The notes below the pieces were generated by a model. The model did not search any database. It was not told where the DNA came from and was given only the letters and a program-made list of their open reading frames with translations. Position numbers and translations under genes: made by a program. Below, in pieces: positions 46,223-60,200 of a DNA stretch of 64,000 nucleotides; position 1 is the first letter of the stretch; each line of letters begins with the position of its first letter. The stretch covers positions 455,371 to 519,370 of the forward strand of contig JAOTOL010001273.1 of assembly GCA_034440575.1 (NCBI GenBank). The letters are read 5' to 3'. This DNA comes from Imbricaverruca yamaguchii. Its lineage: Eukaryota > Arthropoda > Thecostraca > Neoverrucidae.

Positions 46223-47659
46223 TCACACTTGAACGCCTAAAATCAACCACATAATAACGCTTACCACCTCATCCCTATCAACGCGAACATGAACTCCTAC
46301 AGTACTGGATGATAATTCGGAGGCAATGATGTGAAACCGGTCAACTGGTATATACTTATGAATCCTTTGTGTACCCTCGACGGCGAGAGCCTTGGCGTAC
46401 CGCTCTTTAAGTGATTCAGTCACTTTGGAAACCAATAGGAAGTGAATGACCGAAATTAATTTTTCACTAAGAAACCGGTGCATATCTTCAGCACTCAGAA
46501 CCTGGTTCTGGCTAGGTCGTCTTAAACTCTTCATAGCCGTCGCTCTTTTCACTGTACCACCGACACATCGCATACGCTCTTGCCATGGGAGGTACCGAAA
46601 AAGTGCCACTCGCAGTCAACATCGAAATATTCACGGTGACGGCAAAGGTTCATAAAATTGAAGCGGTTCTTGCACTGACCGGCGCATCCGTCTGAAACGT
46701 AGTGAATCTTTCTGAAACCAGGGACGCGTGACTTCAAAATAGGAACTAACTGTTGTAAGAACGCGTGGAGAATAGCAGCATTGTCCTTCAGTGCATCGGA
46801 TGTAACACATAAACTCTGATGTACTGTGGAGTTGTCCTCTTTCCAATAAGCTGCAAAGGGATGAACCGTCACTCGAGGAGCGTACCAACGATAACTCTGT
46901 CCCTCATCCAGTACAACACAGGCATAGTTATCGACAAAATCGCCTACAACTACTGCCTCGCCCACACCGACTGACTCCTTCAAGTCCTGAAAAGTACGCC
47001 CCTGTTCCTTGGACACACTATGATGTCTGGTCAGACTGCGGATCTTATTAGACAAGGTCGTCATAAACGCGTCACGCAGCTCAATATGATCGAGCAATGT
47101 ACAACGATCAGTTGTAGCTCGCTGTTTGTACATGATGGTGTCCTCCATGTTCATGTTGTCCTCGTACTCGTCCTCTACTAATCCTAAGAAGGAAAGGACG
47201 CCCTGCTCCCTGGGGAAATTGAGGCCGTTTTCCATCATACATGTTTCGTACGAAGGAACCATAAAGGATTATGGTTCCTTCGTAATGTCGCACCATTAGC
47301 TTCGAATTCTGGTGATAGGTTGCAGGATGCTGGGATGCTGGGATCTTTCCTCAGCGCAGCAAGACAATTAACACATAGCAGATATCCATTTCCGACGCGT
47401 TCGTCATTCACCACTTGGAATAAATGAGCAGATAGCGTTCGCAAATTCTTCTTGATACGTGTTTTGTGCTTCTCGAACGGATCACAGCAACGCTACACCA
47501 TTTTTCAGTAAAATATACACGGCCAGCGCAATGTCTCGGTATTAACGCGCTATCCTCACTCAGACGACTGACAGTAATGTGTACAGTCCTTGTTTCGGCC
47601 CTACTGATGATAACCATTGTCATCGATACCTCATCTCCTATTTCACCCCTTCCCGACAT
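46223..47659 (-). pseudogene. DDE-transposase-like gene, broken by frameshifts
   Basis: A protein of roughly 450 residues on the minus strand in four frames. The N-terminal part (47659 to about 47493) leads to CCDPFEKHKTRIKKNLR (from 47492) and a possible zinc pair CVNC. The main part (47262-46549, 237 residues, no internal stop) has VVVGDFVDNYACVVLDEG, HYVSDGCAGQCKNRFNFMNL and WHFFGTSHGKSVCD. The C-terminal part (from about 46570 to 46223) begins GGTVKRATAMKSLRR. The D-F..NY, SDG..Q.KN and HGK..CD..GGTVKR motifs occur in a widespread invertebrate transposase-like family, whose superfamily I cannot name with certainty. The breaks are an apparent one-base loss at about 47492, a fold-back at 47249-47284 that adds a stop, and an apparent one-base loss at about 46570. 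They may be mutations or sequencing errors. Confidence 0.7.
47249..47284. repeat. 16-bp perfect palindrome, 4-base loop, inside the transposase-like gene
   Basis: TACGAAGGAACCATAA, AGGA, then the exact reverse complement. The reading frame is continuous on each side but changes across it, and a stop (TAA) lies within the palindrome. Confidence 0.92.
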
Positions 47660-48234
47660 GATGCTCCCTACCGTCGTCCCATAACAGTCGCTGTTTAAAT
47701 CTCGACCGACCGTTATCAGTTTCGAGGTCGACTAGCTGCGATTGACCGCGCGAACCGCAACACAAAGGTGGGGTACCAAAACTATGAATTTAATGATTTT
47801 GCCAATCATTCTCATTAACTACGTAACAGGCATACATTGAATATTTATTTAGCTGTAAATCAGCACCTATCTCACTACATACTATGGGTACAAGACGTCT
47901 TTCGACATTACCATGTCCACCTCCACTGATGTATTTAACCTGAACTGGATAGGTGACCTGGTGAACTGAGGTCATGAAATCGGGCACGTTCGGATTCATC
48001 TCATCATGCCTGATAAGTGCGTATCTCAAATCATAGCCCTATGAGCTTTGGGGGTCAATCGCTAGCAAAAGACTGACCCGACCACTCAACAAAACGTGCG
48101 AAAATCAATAAACTCTGGTAAAATGGAGGAAAATTATGAGTAGTTATCAGGATATAAAAATAATTTTTATTTTTTGCTTCGAACGTCAATCGATAACCCC
48201 TATAGTAAATGTGGTTACAAATGTGAATATCAAG
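47660..48234. other. Unique sequence, nothing recognised
   Basis: Upstream flank of the transposase-like gene. Terminal inverted repeats could not be identified by eye. Confidence 0.3.
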
Positions 48235-48560
48235 TGGCTTGGGGTCACGGGAGGTCACGTGACCTGAGGTCAAATGGCCAAAGTTTTTAAATGTGTTCAA
48301 AATTAAAAGCAGATCCCAGGTATAAAACGAAGAGGTCTTTGCGATCCTACAGATATACTATATGTCTATGCTAGGTTTTAAAGTACTGAAGATGATCGCT
48401 CTCAAATATTGACCTGCAATGTGACCTATGCAAAATTCTGCAGGCTATATCTCCGAGGTCGCTGCCAGTATGAAGCTAAAACTTTCACAGATTGATTCAA
48501 CACCCACGACTACTATATGCACCCACGTAGGTTGAAATCGCTCGCATGGCGGTGTCACCC
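48235..48560 (-). repeat. Family C dispersed repeat, copy 2 (inverted)
   Basis: Reverse complement aligns with 42835-43140 over most of its length. It carries the palindrome AGGTCACGTGACCT at 48252-48265, followed by another AGGTCA at 48267-48272. Confidence 0.75.
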
Positions 48561-48933
48561 GTTGGTTGTTTGGTGCTGGACCGCCCCAACTGTTTAAAGG
48601 TGGATGATGCCTTTATTATGTTAAATATGCTTTTAGCTTTCACTGTAATTAGGAATGCATTTACGGAATTTTTGACGTGCGAAGAAGTGGCATGTGCGTA
48701 CTGGATAGCCATAGCACATCACTTCGTGCGTATATTTATGGCTGGAGTCGCCCACTAAATCAGACATAGTTGTCAGGATTTGAAGACGGAGTCTAATCTG
48801 AATATTTTGGGGCAGCCGGAGTTAGGCATGGAGTCCACCCAACTTGTAAAAGTTGCCCTGAGGTGGAATGGAGTCAGAATATACACCACCTCTTGTGATT
48901 CAGAGTTTAAGTCGACTCCGCTTAATTGCAGGT

Positions 48934-48935
<2 letters not shown>

Positions 48936-48987
<52 letters not shown>
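48936..48987. repeat. (TA)n microsatellite
   Basis: About 52 bases of TA, followed by TTTTAG and a short TATATAT. Confidence 0.95.
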
Positions 48988-48989
<2 letters not shown>

Positions 48990-51769
48990 AGTATATATAT
49001 CCAATTTTCAGTTTAAAAACACAGGCTATATCAGGTTTGCCCCTTTCCCATTCAGACCCGAGTTGTCTCCCCTTTCTATTCTGATATGTCATCCGTAATC
49101 TCTGGGACGTGGTTATGACCAATACCAATGCGGATTGCCGGTATTTATTTTTATCCACCACGCTTCGGCCGACGTAATTTGTTCTGATGGCTCAAGCCCT
49201 TCATTTGTTCAATGTTCATACATGTGTCCAGCCCAATGACCTGATTAGATGGCATAGAATACTGCTTTGGCGCTTATGCTAAATGAGATGATTTTGAGCT
49301 TTAGCTGAATACTTCCACCGGCGATCCGTTGACGGATAGGACGTCAGCGAGCCAACACGAAACCAACTTGTGAATAGGTTAGCGGTCACGGGAGAAACGA
49401 TGACTTCCTTTGGCGAGTGGCTTGTTTGCTATATGAGGTTCATCATGAACTTACTCCAGCCAGCCAAATGCTGCAAGTGACGGGCGAGCCCAGATGTTGC
49501 ATATGCAGCCCCAGTAAAAGGCTGAGGTCAACGGAGTGTCATCGGGCGTGTCCAGCGTCCTAGGAACGCGAGAATAAAATGTGGTTGGGGACAAGAGCAA
49601 AGTCGAGTTTTAAGAAAACGGTAACCGTGTTGCTTCTCACTGGTGACGGGTTCATGGGTCATATAATCACATGGGGAAAACCTGACCATCTGCCAACAAG
49701 CCTGTATTTAGCACCCAATGTTGTCTATACGTTTGCGTATATGCATCAACTGTTGTTTTTCACTGCCGTGTTCTACATTGTGTGGGCTCGAATCCCGCTA
49801 CCAACTGCTGAACCTCTCCCATTACGGGCACGGCGTGAGAAATGCCTACGCTAAAGGAACATTGCATTTGAACACGTCCTTAATTAACATATTAATTCTG
49901 ATTATTGTTAAATGCTGCTTCTGTTTCATTATCTTTGCGACACCGTTGTGTGGAGGGTGGGGGTCCGGCACGTGAGATCTGTCAATGACAGGGGAATTAT
50001 CCAAACTCAGAGAAACCCTGGTTCGCTGTTTACACGTCGGCCTTTTGGGTTCGATTTTTAGATGCATCGCCATGGGGTTAATGTTAAGATTTCACGAAAA
50101 ATAGGGGGTGCCATGGCGCTCACGCCCCCTGCCTATGCCTTAACCAATGCTCCTATACCTATGTCTAGGTATACACCCGCGGCTCTGACGTCGTTTATAA
50201 TTTCCATCGAATATGATAATAATGTTATAACAATATGAATATATGATACTATTATATACCTGGCGTATTTTAACGCCAGCCACATTCAGAAAAGAAATGT
50301 ACAATTGTTGTACCACGGTTGCGGCAGCCAGTACCGAAATAGTGCCCGCGGTGCTTGAGTGGCCGCCGTGCTGACAATGTTGATACTTTTCCGCTATCAG
50401 GGAATTTTGGCCGAAATGGGCTGAAATTCGATACCAGTGCCGGCACCAGTGAAACGCGCCGATTCTTTGTCGGTATCCATACAACTAGCTTAACGATGAC
50501 ATCGTTGCAAGACATTGCTAATGTGCAACACATAAAATGGTCGATCTCAGAGTGAGCTTAGGCAGGTGACCTATGATGGATTTTCGGCGCTAAATATCAC
50601 TTCAAGTGTTAGTGGGAGACTAGGTCCTATAATAGTCATCCGCTCGCATAAGATGACCACAACATATAATTTATATCTGGGAGAGTGACAGCATATGGTG
50701 GAAGACCTAAAAGCACCGCCAAAGGATCCTAGTACACCCTTCCGGTAAATGATACGTTACCGTTTCTAATCTAGCCGAATCTACCTAACCATTTACCATT
50801 TTATCCCTTCGCCTTTCTGTTCGAACTCCCTGACTGCCAACCCGGCCTTAATTTCCAACCAGCGTGATATTAGTTCTCCAGAGGCTTCATACATTTCACC
50901 GATTTAAAGGCGTATTCCAACTTTTGTCAATTTTGTGTGCTTGTGGCGGCAGAAGAGGAACCGCTGTTAAAATATTGCTCACCAATATTACTGCATCGGA
51001 AGATTAGTTTTGACCGTTCCAAAGGCGCACGAAGATTTGTGCAGCAATCGCGCATGACGTGCTTACCCATGTGTTTGTTATTCTGCAGTTGTGATCGTGG
51101 TAACTATTTTGACCCACTGAAGAGAGATATTGATAGATTTGTCTTGGAAAAACTAGATATCCGAGATATAGGAGTGGGGATGTCTACGAAGCATTTCGCT
51201 AATAATGCATTTTACTGTGTTTGTGCACTCACTTTTTGCTAACATCTAGTTGCATTGGTGTAGACGTTCGTTAGGGCCCGTGGACGTACATAAAGGACCG
51301 CAAACTTTCAGAGGTGCAGCACACTTTGGGAATGGTCCCGGCACATGCGTAATTGCCCGTAAACGCTTGTGAATTCCCGTAGATGTTCGTAATAACCATT
51401 TCGGAACTTGAATTATATAAGAGATATCATCTTGACACTTTCAACGTAAACAGGCCCCCAACCGTCAATAATCCCCACCAGATTTCATGCCATTCGGTTT
51501 AGAAACAAAAAGTTAGCGGGTCGACCTCTTGAGCGTCCCACCAAAATGAAGGAGAATTGGAAAGCTACCAATGAGTACACTATCTACACTCGGGTAAATT
51601 TTATTTAAGAAGTTATTCACAATAGTCGGTCGATCTATGATCCATCGATAATGACTGAACACATCAGGCTCAAAACCAACCATCAGGTACAAAAATATCC
51701 AACTTGGATTAAAGGACACGTGTCTGGTATGAATTCCTCGGCCTCCCACATTTTGCACGAACTCATCGA
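48988..51769. other. Unique sequence, nothing recognised
   Basis: About 2.8 kb. GGGCTCGAATCCCGC at about 49787 resembles a B box but has no A box upstream. GGGGGTGCCATGGCGCTCACGC near 50104 looks like a transposon edge. No coding domain was recognised. Confidence 0.4.
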
Positions 51770-52425
51770 CCTGCCATCTGTTGACGAGAGTTGAACTAGA
51801 GGTTCCTAAATTTACCGGCTTGCCACGCCAGTACGATAAGGTTGAAAATGATTTCACGTAGCATATTTTCGCCGAAACGGTGTGGACATTGTGATCTGTG
51901 GACATTATGAACTGTGGACATTATGAACGTGTGGACATTGTGACCTGTGGATACTATGAACTGTGGACATTGTGAACTGTGGAAGTTGTGAGCTGTGGAT
52001 ATTATGAACTGTGGACAATATGAGCTGTGGACATTATGAGCTGTGGACATTATGAACTGCGAAGATATTAAACGTGTGGAAGTTATGAACTCGAGCTTGT
52101 GGACATTATGAACTGTGGATAGTATGACCTGTGGACATTATGAACTCGTGGACATTATGAACTCGTGGACATTATGAACTTGTGGACGTTATGAACTTGT
52201 GGTACTTATGAACTGTGGACACTGTGAACTGTGGACATTGTGATCTGTGGACAGTGTGAGCTGTGGACATTATGACCTGTGGACATTATGAACTGTGGAC
52301 ATTGTGATCTGTGGAAGTTATGAACATGTGGACATTATGAACTGTGGACACTGCGAGCTGTGGACATTATGAACTTGTGGACACTGTGAGCTGTGGACAC
52401 TGTGAACTGTGGACATTCTGATATG
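51770..52425 (-). repeat. Inverted copy of the 16-18 bp array element
   Basis: On the minus strand, the array (52425-51895, GTTCATAATGTCCACA units) precedes the same flank as at 38071-38200. The flank keeps 'gcgaaaatatgctacgtgaa' and 'aacagatggcaggtcgat'. At its other end the array passes directly into the (TCTG)n tract. Confidence 0.85.
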
Positions 52426-53468
<1,043 letters not shown>

Positions 53469-54406
53469 TGTGTCTTCCCGTCTCTATCTTTCTCTCTCCA
53501 CCTCACTTGCTCGTTCTCTATCTCTCCGCTTCCATCTCTCGGCTTTTCTCTCTGTTGTTCTGCTTTCTCTCTTTCCATGTACCGGATTTCTCTTTGCCTT
53601 CCTTCGTGTAATCTGAGAGTGATATCTCTCCACTTCATTCATTCGAATATTTCCCAACGCGTTCCCCAGTCCCATTGTGCTGCTACTCTCATGAGAGATT
53701 GCATTACTTGCTCTTCGTAGTATTTCAACTATGGTCCAAGCTGTGCCGGGCTAACCGATGGGAGGCACACACCGGAATGTGGACGGGGCTTTCCAGTCGC
53801 TAAAGCTGACGTGACCACCCATTAAGCCCAAGCGCATAAAGCGCAGGCTGTTCAGGCACGCCGAACGAATGGACCGCTGGTCATGAGGTCAGTCCAGCCA
53901 ATGGCCAGGTTACTGCAGGCACAGATCACTCCTGTGGCGTGTTAAGCTCTCAGTGCCATGTGGTGTCGGCGTGTGACTCTGGGTGTTTAAAGAGACGTCA
54001 GGGGTCTTGGTGAAGGGAGGCACCAGGAGTATCAGCGGAGCAAGACACCAGGAATTTCTGCGCGATGGGACATGGTAGGAAATACGATGGGGAACTATCG
54101 TATTTTTAATAATATAAAGAGCTATTAATTAGTCTGTTGTCAGGAGTGCATCTGGAGCTTGTCTGACACTGTATCTTGACAGACATTCTTCTCCCGTTTG
54201 AAGCAAAAGTGATCTCTCATCCAGGGCGCTGATACCAGTGTCGAACGGTGGTTTGTGTTCATGACTGTGGCAATGTCTGGAACTGGCGCGCCAAAGGGGT
54301 GCCAAGGGTGGGCGGGGTGCCACCTGAACGGCCGGCGTCTCAGTGTGCTCTGAGCGCGGCGTGTGTGACGCTCCAGCGTCCAGTAAGCGGCGCGCGCCTG
54401 TTGCAG
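53469..54406. other. CT-rich exit of the tract, then unique sequence
   Basis: A CT-rich decay zone to about 53590, then GC-richer DNA leading to the exon at 54407. Confidence 0.4.
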
Positions 54407-54482
54407 GTACACCGGACACTGTCCCGGGCTCAAGTTCCAGGTCGGCCACTCCTACGGCTGGTCGGTGCGCCACGTGCCTGAG
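54407..54482 (+). CDS. Exon of a CIMIP2/FAM166 (UPF0605)-like ciliary protein
   Basis: After a TGTTGCAG acceptor, the frame (one base, then whole codons) reads YTGHCPGLKFQVGHSYG and WSVRHVPE, and stops at a GTGAGA donor (54483). Y-T-G-x-C-P-x-(L/Y)-(K/R)-(F/Y)-x-V-G-x-(T/S)-(Y/F)-G is the signature of the UPF0605/CIMIP2 family, proteins that line the inside of ciliary and sperm-flagellar doublet microtubules. In that family a Pro-Gly usually precedes the Tyr, and the exon's first base G could complete a Gly codon. At 76 bases it is only one internal exon. I did not find the neighbouring exons, so it may also be a stray duplicated exon. The window's tandem repeats continue just downstream. Confidence 0.6.
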
Positions 54483-54529
54483 GTGAGAGCTGCTGGCGGG
54501 GCCGAACAGCCGGGGGTCGCGGCGGGTGA

Positions 54530-54870
54530 TGCACGGCATATTTCCCTCTTCTGCTGTTGGGCGCGGTAGACCCTGACATTTCCCTCTCCTGGTGCTGGGC
54601 ATGGCAAAGCTGTGGCATCTCCTTCTCCTTCTTATTGGGCATGACAGAACCTGACATTTCATTATTCTGCTATTGTGCACGGTAGAGCCTAACATTTCCT
54701 CTCCTACTATTTGGCATGGTAAAGCCTGAATTTCCAGCTCTTCCTCTTGTGCATAGTAGACCCTCTCCTGCTATTGGGTATGGCATATCCTGGCATTTCC
54801 CTCTCCTGCTACTGGGCGTGGTAGATGCTGACATTTCTTTCCTGCTACTGGGCATGGTGGGGACAGTATC
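54530..54870. repeat. Degenerate about 50-60 bp array (TGACATTTCCCTCTCCTG..GGGCATGG)
   Basis: About six units with 'ctgacatttcc-tctcctgctattgggcatgg'. They begin about 50 bases after the exon's donor. Confidence 0.75.
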
Positions 54871-54942
54871 CGACGATCCCTGCATGACAAAGCGCAAAAG
54901 CAGCTTCACCATTATTCAGAAGAAGATATGAAATACGATATT

Positions 54943-54986
54943 CTATTATATATATATATATATGTATATATATATTTATATATATT
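54943..54986. repeat. (TA)n microsatellite
   Basis: Short TA tract with GT and TT interruptions. Confidence 0.9.
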
Positions 54987-55929
54987 TTCCTTTGTTTTAT
55001 ATCTGGACGTACGCAGCCACGACATGATTAAGTCATACGATTATGCATCAGTGAAGGAATCGATGCATACATTATCTGAGTTATCATTATCTCAAGCCGA
55101 GCGCAAGCGTTTTCCTCTACCGCAGCTTTGTCAACATGGTGCCGTTGCCGATATTGTAATTGTTGCAAGGCTGCTTGGTCGCTTGGCAGTTGCCAGTTCT
55201 GCCAATTCTCCAAGGGCACGACTTTGTCAATGAGCAGCAATTTTCCTAAGTGCATGTGCTAACGAGCACCTCGATGTCAGACGCACAGTTTATTGGCACA
55301 TGTTTAATTCGAGGCTCCGGCTGAAATTCGATAGGTCTAAAGATCGATGCGCGAAATGTATGACAGTTGTAGAAGACAAAAAGGGAGGAAGGAGACATGG
55401 CATAGGGTTATTTTATATACTTCTGAGGAGGCAAGTACTCTCTAAATGTCAGGGTTTCCTCTCCAGTACTTTCAACTTTTAACATGGGTCCCTGCGGAGT
55501 TTGCCTGCTCCCCACAATCCATTTGAGTTCGCTCATTGCCTTCATGTGCTGTGCCCTCCCGCAATAATTAAAAAAGAGAAATAAATGCTTGTGGATACAC
55601 GTCATGATTCGCGGCGAGATCAACGGAGATCAACGGTTATCAACGGGGATTAACGAGCATTAATGTCAGTCAACGGCAGCACAAGTTAGGTTGATCCACG
55701 CGCTGTATTCGCTTCAATCGATTCCCACTGCCACCTCGCCAGAAAACGGCGTGTGCATTTGGAGCACCCATTCTTAGGTGCTTTGAAGGTTGAACGAGCC
55801 CAAACTACGACGTCGACGTAGTCCAGGTGGTATCCTGGGGTTGATCTATCACGAGATTCCAGCTTGCTAAAAGCTCCAGCAGCCAGCTTTAGCTTGCTAA
55901 AAGTTCACCCTGACACCGTGTTGAATGCT
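54987..55929. other. Mostly unique sequence; small GATCAACGG repeat
   Basis: A short run of ATCAACGG-type words lies at 55615-55675. No coding domain was recognised. Confidence 0.4.
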
Positions 55930-56720
55930 GGATCGTGGCGTGGTCCAGGTATCGTCACGAACAAGCACGAAAGAGTCACGGACGACGACGACATTCTTAT
56001 ACATCCGTCACCAATTGTCGCGGTCGGCTGGGCGGTAGTCGCGACCTCGTGACGGATCAGTCACGAGCCAAACGGTTACGGCACAGTAACGGTCACACTA
56101 CGAACAGTCACGACATAGTCACGGACGGTGTAGTGTGGTTATATGACCACGACACAGTCACGAAGCAGTCACGAATGGATACGGCAGGGTCACGACACCA
56201 CCACAAACCAGCCACGAATAGTCGCGAACCGCTACGCCCGAGTCACAGCATGATCACGAAGCAGTCACGACACAGTCACCGACTGATGACGCAGAGTCAC
56301 AGCGTCATCACGAACAGTCACGACACAGTCACGGATTACCTTAGTGCGGGGCAAATGATCTCGGCACGGTCACGGAACATTTGCAGGTCGACACAGCAGG
56401 GTCACGGCATCACCACACGCGAATCACGAACAGTCGCGGACGGCCACGACGGAGTCACGGCATAATCGCGAACAGTCACTACCCAGCCGAGGGGCACGAA
56501 CTCAGCCGAGTGGCATCAGCAGCGTCCCCACGTAGGCACTGGTAACACAACAGTCACGACACAGCCGTGGGCAGTGTCAGCAGTGACACAACACAGTCAC
56601 GACACCGTCTCCAACTCTACAGTCACGCGCGTCTGGACGCTGTATGACCGAAGCAGTCGATGCGCCCCTAAGCCCAAACAACCAACCAACAGTCACGGCG
56701 TCATCGCGACCCAGTCGCGG
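55930..56720. repeat. Degenerate AGTCACGACAC array
   Basis: About 800 bases dominated by 10-13 base words around GTCACG (CAGTCACGACA, AGTCACGAA, GGTCACGGCA). Interrupted at 56657-56690 by a SINE tail. Confidence 0.85.
56657..56690 (+). mobile_element. SINE 3'-tail copy inside the GTCACG array
   Basis: TCGATGCGCCCCTAAGCCCA then AACAACCAACCAAC, nearly identical to 18572-18606. Confidence 0.5.
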
Positions 56721-56799
56721 ACGGTGGAGACATGATCACGACGGCGCTCGCGCGGGAGTCACTCCAGGCTCGCTCCGTGGTGGCTCCGAGGCGACCAAG

Positions 56800-56895
56800 G
56801 CCGCTCCAGGACGGCCGGAGTCGCCGCTGTCGCCGGGTCGCCGCTGTTGCCGGGGTCGCTGCTGTCGCCGGGGTTGCCGCTGTTGCCAGGGTCGA
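56800..56895. repeat. GTCGCCG(C/G) repeats
   Basis: Short GC-rich array of CCGCTGTCGCCGGGGTCG-like units. Confidence 0.75.
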
Positions 56896-57039
56896 CCGAC
56901 AATCACGACTGCGCGGTCCCTGAGCAGCAGGTGTGTGTACATGACTACCCTGCGGTCGGCGTTGCCGGCGCGATCAATACACAATGGCACGGCGGTGCAA
57001 TGTCCTCAGACGGCACCGCCGCGCACGTGGTGGAACGCC

Positions 57040-57292
57040 CAGTGGCCGTGCAGGGTCGCTGAGTGGCCGTTCAGGGTCGTTGAGTGGCCTTTGAGTGATC
57101 GCTGAGTGGACGTTCAGGGTCGTTGTGTGGCCGTTCAGTGATTGCCCAGTGACCGTTCAGGGATTTCCGAGTGGCCGTTCGGTGATCTCCGAGTGGCCGT
57201 TCAGTGATCGGTCCGAGTGACTGTTCGGTGATCGCTCAAGTGGCCGTTCAAGGTCGCTGAGTGGCCGTTCAAGGTCGCTAAGCGGCCGTCAG
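57040..57292. repeat. 21-27 bp array (GAGTGGCCGTTCAGGGTCG)
   Basis: About ten units. The first have a step near 21 bases; later ones lengthen with GATCGC/GATCTCC inserts. Confidence 0.85.
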
Positions 57293-60200
57293 TCGTCGTG
57301 CTGTGATACCGTGAAAGCTGTGCGTGGCCGACGAGGCGATCTTGGAATAGCCTCCAGACTAGTCTGGGCGTGTTGACCTACCCTAAGAACGGTGACTTTG
57401 GTGTGGTGTGTGCTGATCGGACAATGGCAGTGACTTTGGGATTGTGACCTGACTGGGACGGTGACCAGAGGACTGTTCAACCCACTTCAGCGCGGAATCG
57501 GGTTGATACAACCCACAGTGTCTCCCAAAAATATCAGCTGAACCGCTCAGAGGGTTGCGTTGAGTTTTTGCACGGACAAAGTGGTAACCTTTTCTAAACT
57601 TCCAGCAAAACGGGTAGGGAGAGGTGCACTCGAGGTTCCCCGGAGAGGCGTATTTTCCTCGGATAGAGGGGCACCACCTCCCCAGGGAAGCACATCCCGC
57701 CAGTACCCCACGCTGCATTCGCCCTTGTTGCATTCTCCTATTCTTCAGCACTGGGAACCGTCCCTCTGAATGTACTTCGCGCCCCCTAATCGGGAGCGGA
57801 TACATCCCAAGAATGTGTTCAGACTTCACTTGGGCATTTGTCGCTGCCTGACCAGCTTGAGTACCACCACAGTGGTTACGGTCCACCGCTACAATACCGA
57901 CGTCATCGTGTTGTATTTGTCGCTCCATGACTAACTTGAGCTCCAACATATTGGTCGCGGTCCATCTCTGCACGGAAGTCATCGTGCTGTATGTTGGGCT
58001 CTAAAACTGGCTTGTTTCTGGTCTTTCTCTAGGATGACAACTCGCGGCAACTTTGCAGCGTGTTTTGAAAGTAGTTGCATATTTATGAAGCATGGGCTAC
58101 AAACACGAAGGTGACCCTGTTGCGAACCGGCACAGGACCGGAACATCAAAGCATCCATAATAATGCATTATGCATAGCATAATGCAAAACAGCCAATGAT
58201 ACTGAAGTGAGGGAATGTCGGAGGCCCATTATGTGAAATGCGATAGAATGTTGAAAGCCTCAGTGGGGCAACATGCTAATTCTGCAGCTGCTTTTCGAAA
58301 GGACATTCTGACGCTTGCATTCCAGTGATCTTGGCAGCTTGCCAGTGCAGCGTAGCATTGCAACGTGACACAATGCTCAAGCGCCATAATTTTCAGGCGC
58401 CAAAGTGCGTTCAAAATATGTTTTCCTTTCTACATTTGCTAGCGAAAGATATTGAGAACTTGGGCGACAAAGACATTTGAATCCGCATTACTAAATGTAC
58501 CAAGTTCCAGCATTGAGAGCTCAAACATATGTACGGCAGGACTTGTGCTATTTAGGTAGGTATGCCTCCTGAGGTTCTCATATTTTCTTAATCGGCATAA
58601 TAATCTGTGACAAAATTTCCGATGCAGGTAGCTAAATCAATATTAATTTTCTGGAGATGTGGCACATGGAGAAAGTGTATCCCCATGGGGAACAACGAAC
58701 AGGCAGTCCTTCTTCCTGGAGCCACTAATGTTTCACCCTTCGAGCTCAACAGCTTTTTACCCAGTTCTCCATTTTTCTGGAACATCGAAACGTTCATTCG
58801 CCCACGTCTATGCACAGTGGTCCAGCCAGGATATTTGTTGTGGGCTGATTTTATTATTGATGAAGCTTAAAATGTATTCGTGGTTCATATAAAACACATT
58901 TTAAACATTCTGACGCTTGAGCATTATGAAGCTTGGACATTCTGCCAAGGCGCAGTGGTGTGACACAATGTCCAACAGCCAACAAAGCTGAGATACGACA
59001 AAATGTCCAACCCTCAGAATGTCTAAGTGCAAAGCGGCTACACAATTGACATGGGATCCTATGAATGTTTTGGACATTCTGTCTATTAAGCATATGCGCC
59101 TTGGATATTCTATCGAAATCCAGTGTTCATGGCTGCCGGACATTTTGACGTTTAGATATTTGATTCATGGACATTCTGATCATGAGCCTCCGAAGCACGC
59201 AAAAGTGCCGATGTAAACCATTTGGAAACGTGTGTGTGTTCGCATATGGACACTATAATACTTTTCAGAGCATGACTAGACAGCTCCATTTTTGGATAGG
59301 GTTTGAACGTTTGTATCAAGATCCATTGTCTCATTGCACAAACGTGCATTAAATCGTTCATTCCTATTTGCAACAGCTTGATAGTTCGGTGGATTATAGC
59401 GCATGTGACCTGGTGGACCTGATAAGGGGTGTGTACGGATATGTGAATTCCCCGCTTCTTTTGAAAAAACGCTGGCAGACGAACTGATTAAAAGTAAAGA
59501 AAGAGCCTGATATAGTAGCACAGGGCACCCACATATAAAAGTATTCGATGGGTCATAGCTAACTCAGATTTCGCCAACATCTGAGTCAGTGGTATATAGG
59601 GGATATCAGGATATTTTATCCTCAAATGTCTGACTGCATTTTTGTTTCGACGGTGAGTTCGCGCATATAGGCATGGGCAAGATTTGCAAGTATGAAGAGA
59701 GACATAAAATTGTGCCGGAAAATTCCAATGGAATTTTATGGAGCGGGACGTTTGGCAGTTGTACACGCAGCGATTCCACTGGAGAAACTGTCTAGAGTAT
59801 TTATTCACCTGACGTTCGACTGCCTGAAGAGTTCCACTTAAGTCGCCGGCCGTATCATTGGTGGCACTACCATGACGCGACGCACATGCTGGCACCAGTA
59901 GCTCATGCCGGCACACAGCGGCACCATGCCGGCACCAGCGGCACCAGATTTATTGATCATTTGGGCTTCAGGGCGCACTGAATGCGAGATCACTGATCTC
60001 CAGTGTTTCGCTGATATTTTCACTAGTGCTCACATTATTTCACAGGGTAATTTCACGTCTTCGCAGGAAGAGGGTAATATTTTGCATAAGGGAGTAGTTG
60101 TATGGCCTACAAGTGGAGCGATTATTATGATGGTGTGAGACTACGGCCTATATTTTTAAATGGAAACAATATCGGCCCTCCAATTCTCCAATAAGATCAA

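Noticed and set aside
49787..49801. GGGCTCGAATCCCGC, a possible tRNA or SINE B box
   Set aside because: No A box at the expected distance upstream and no cloverleaf pairing.
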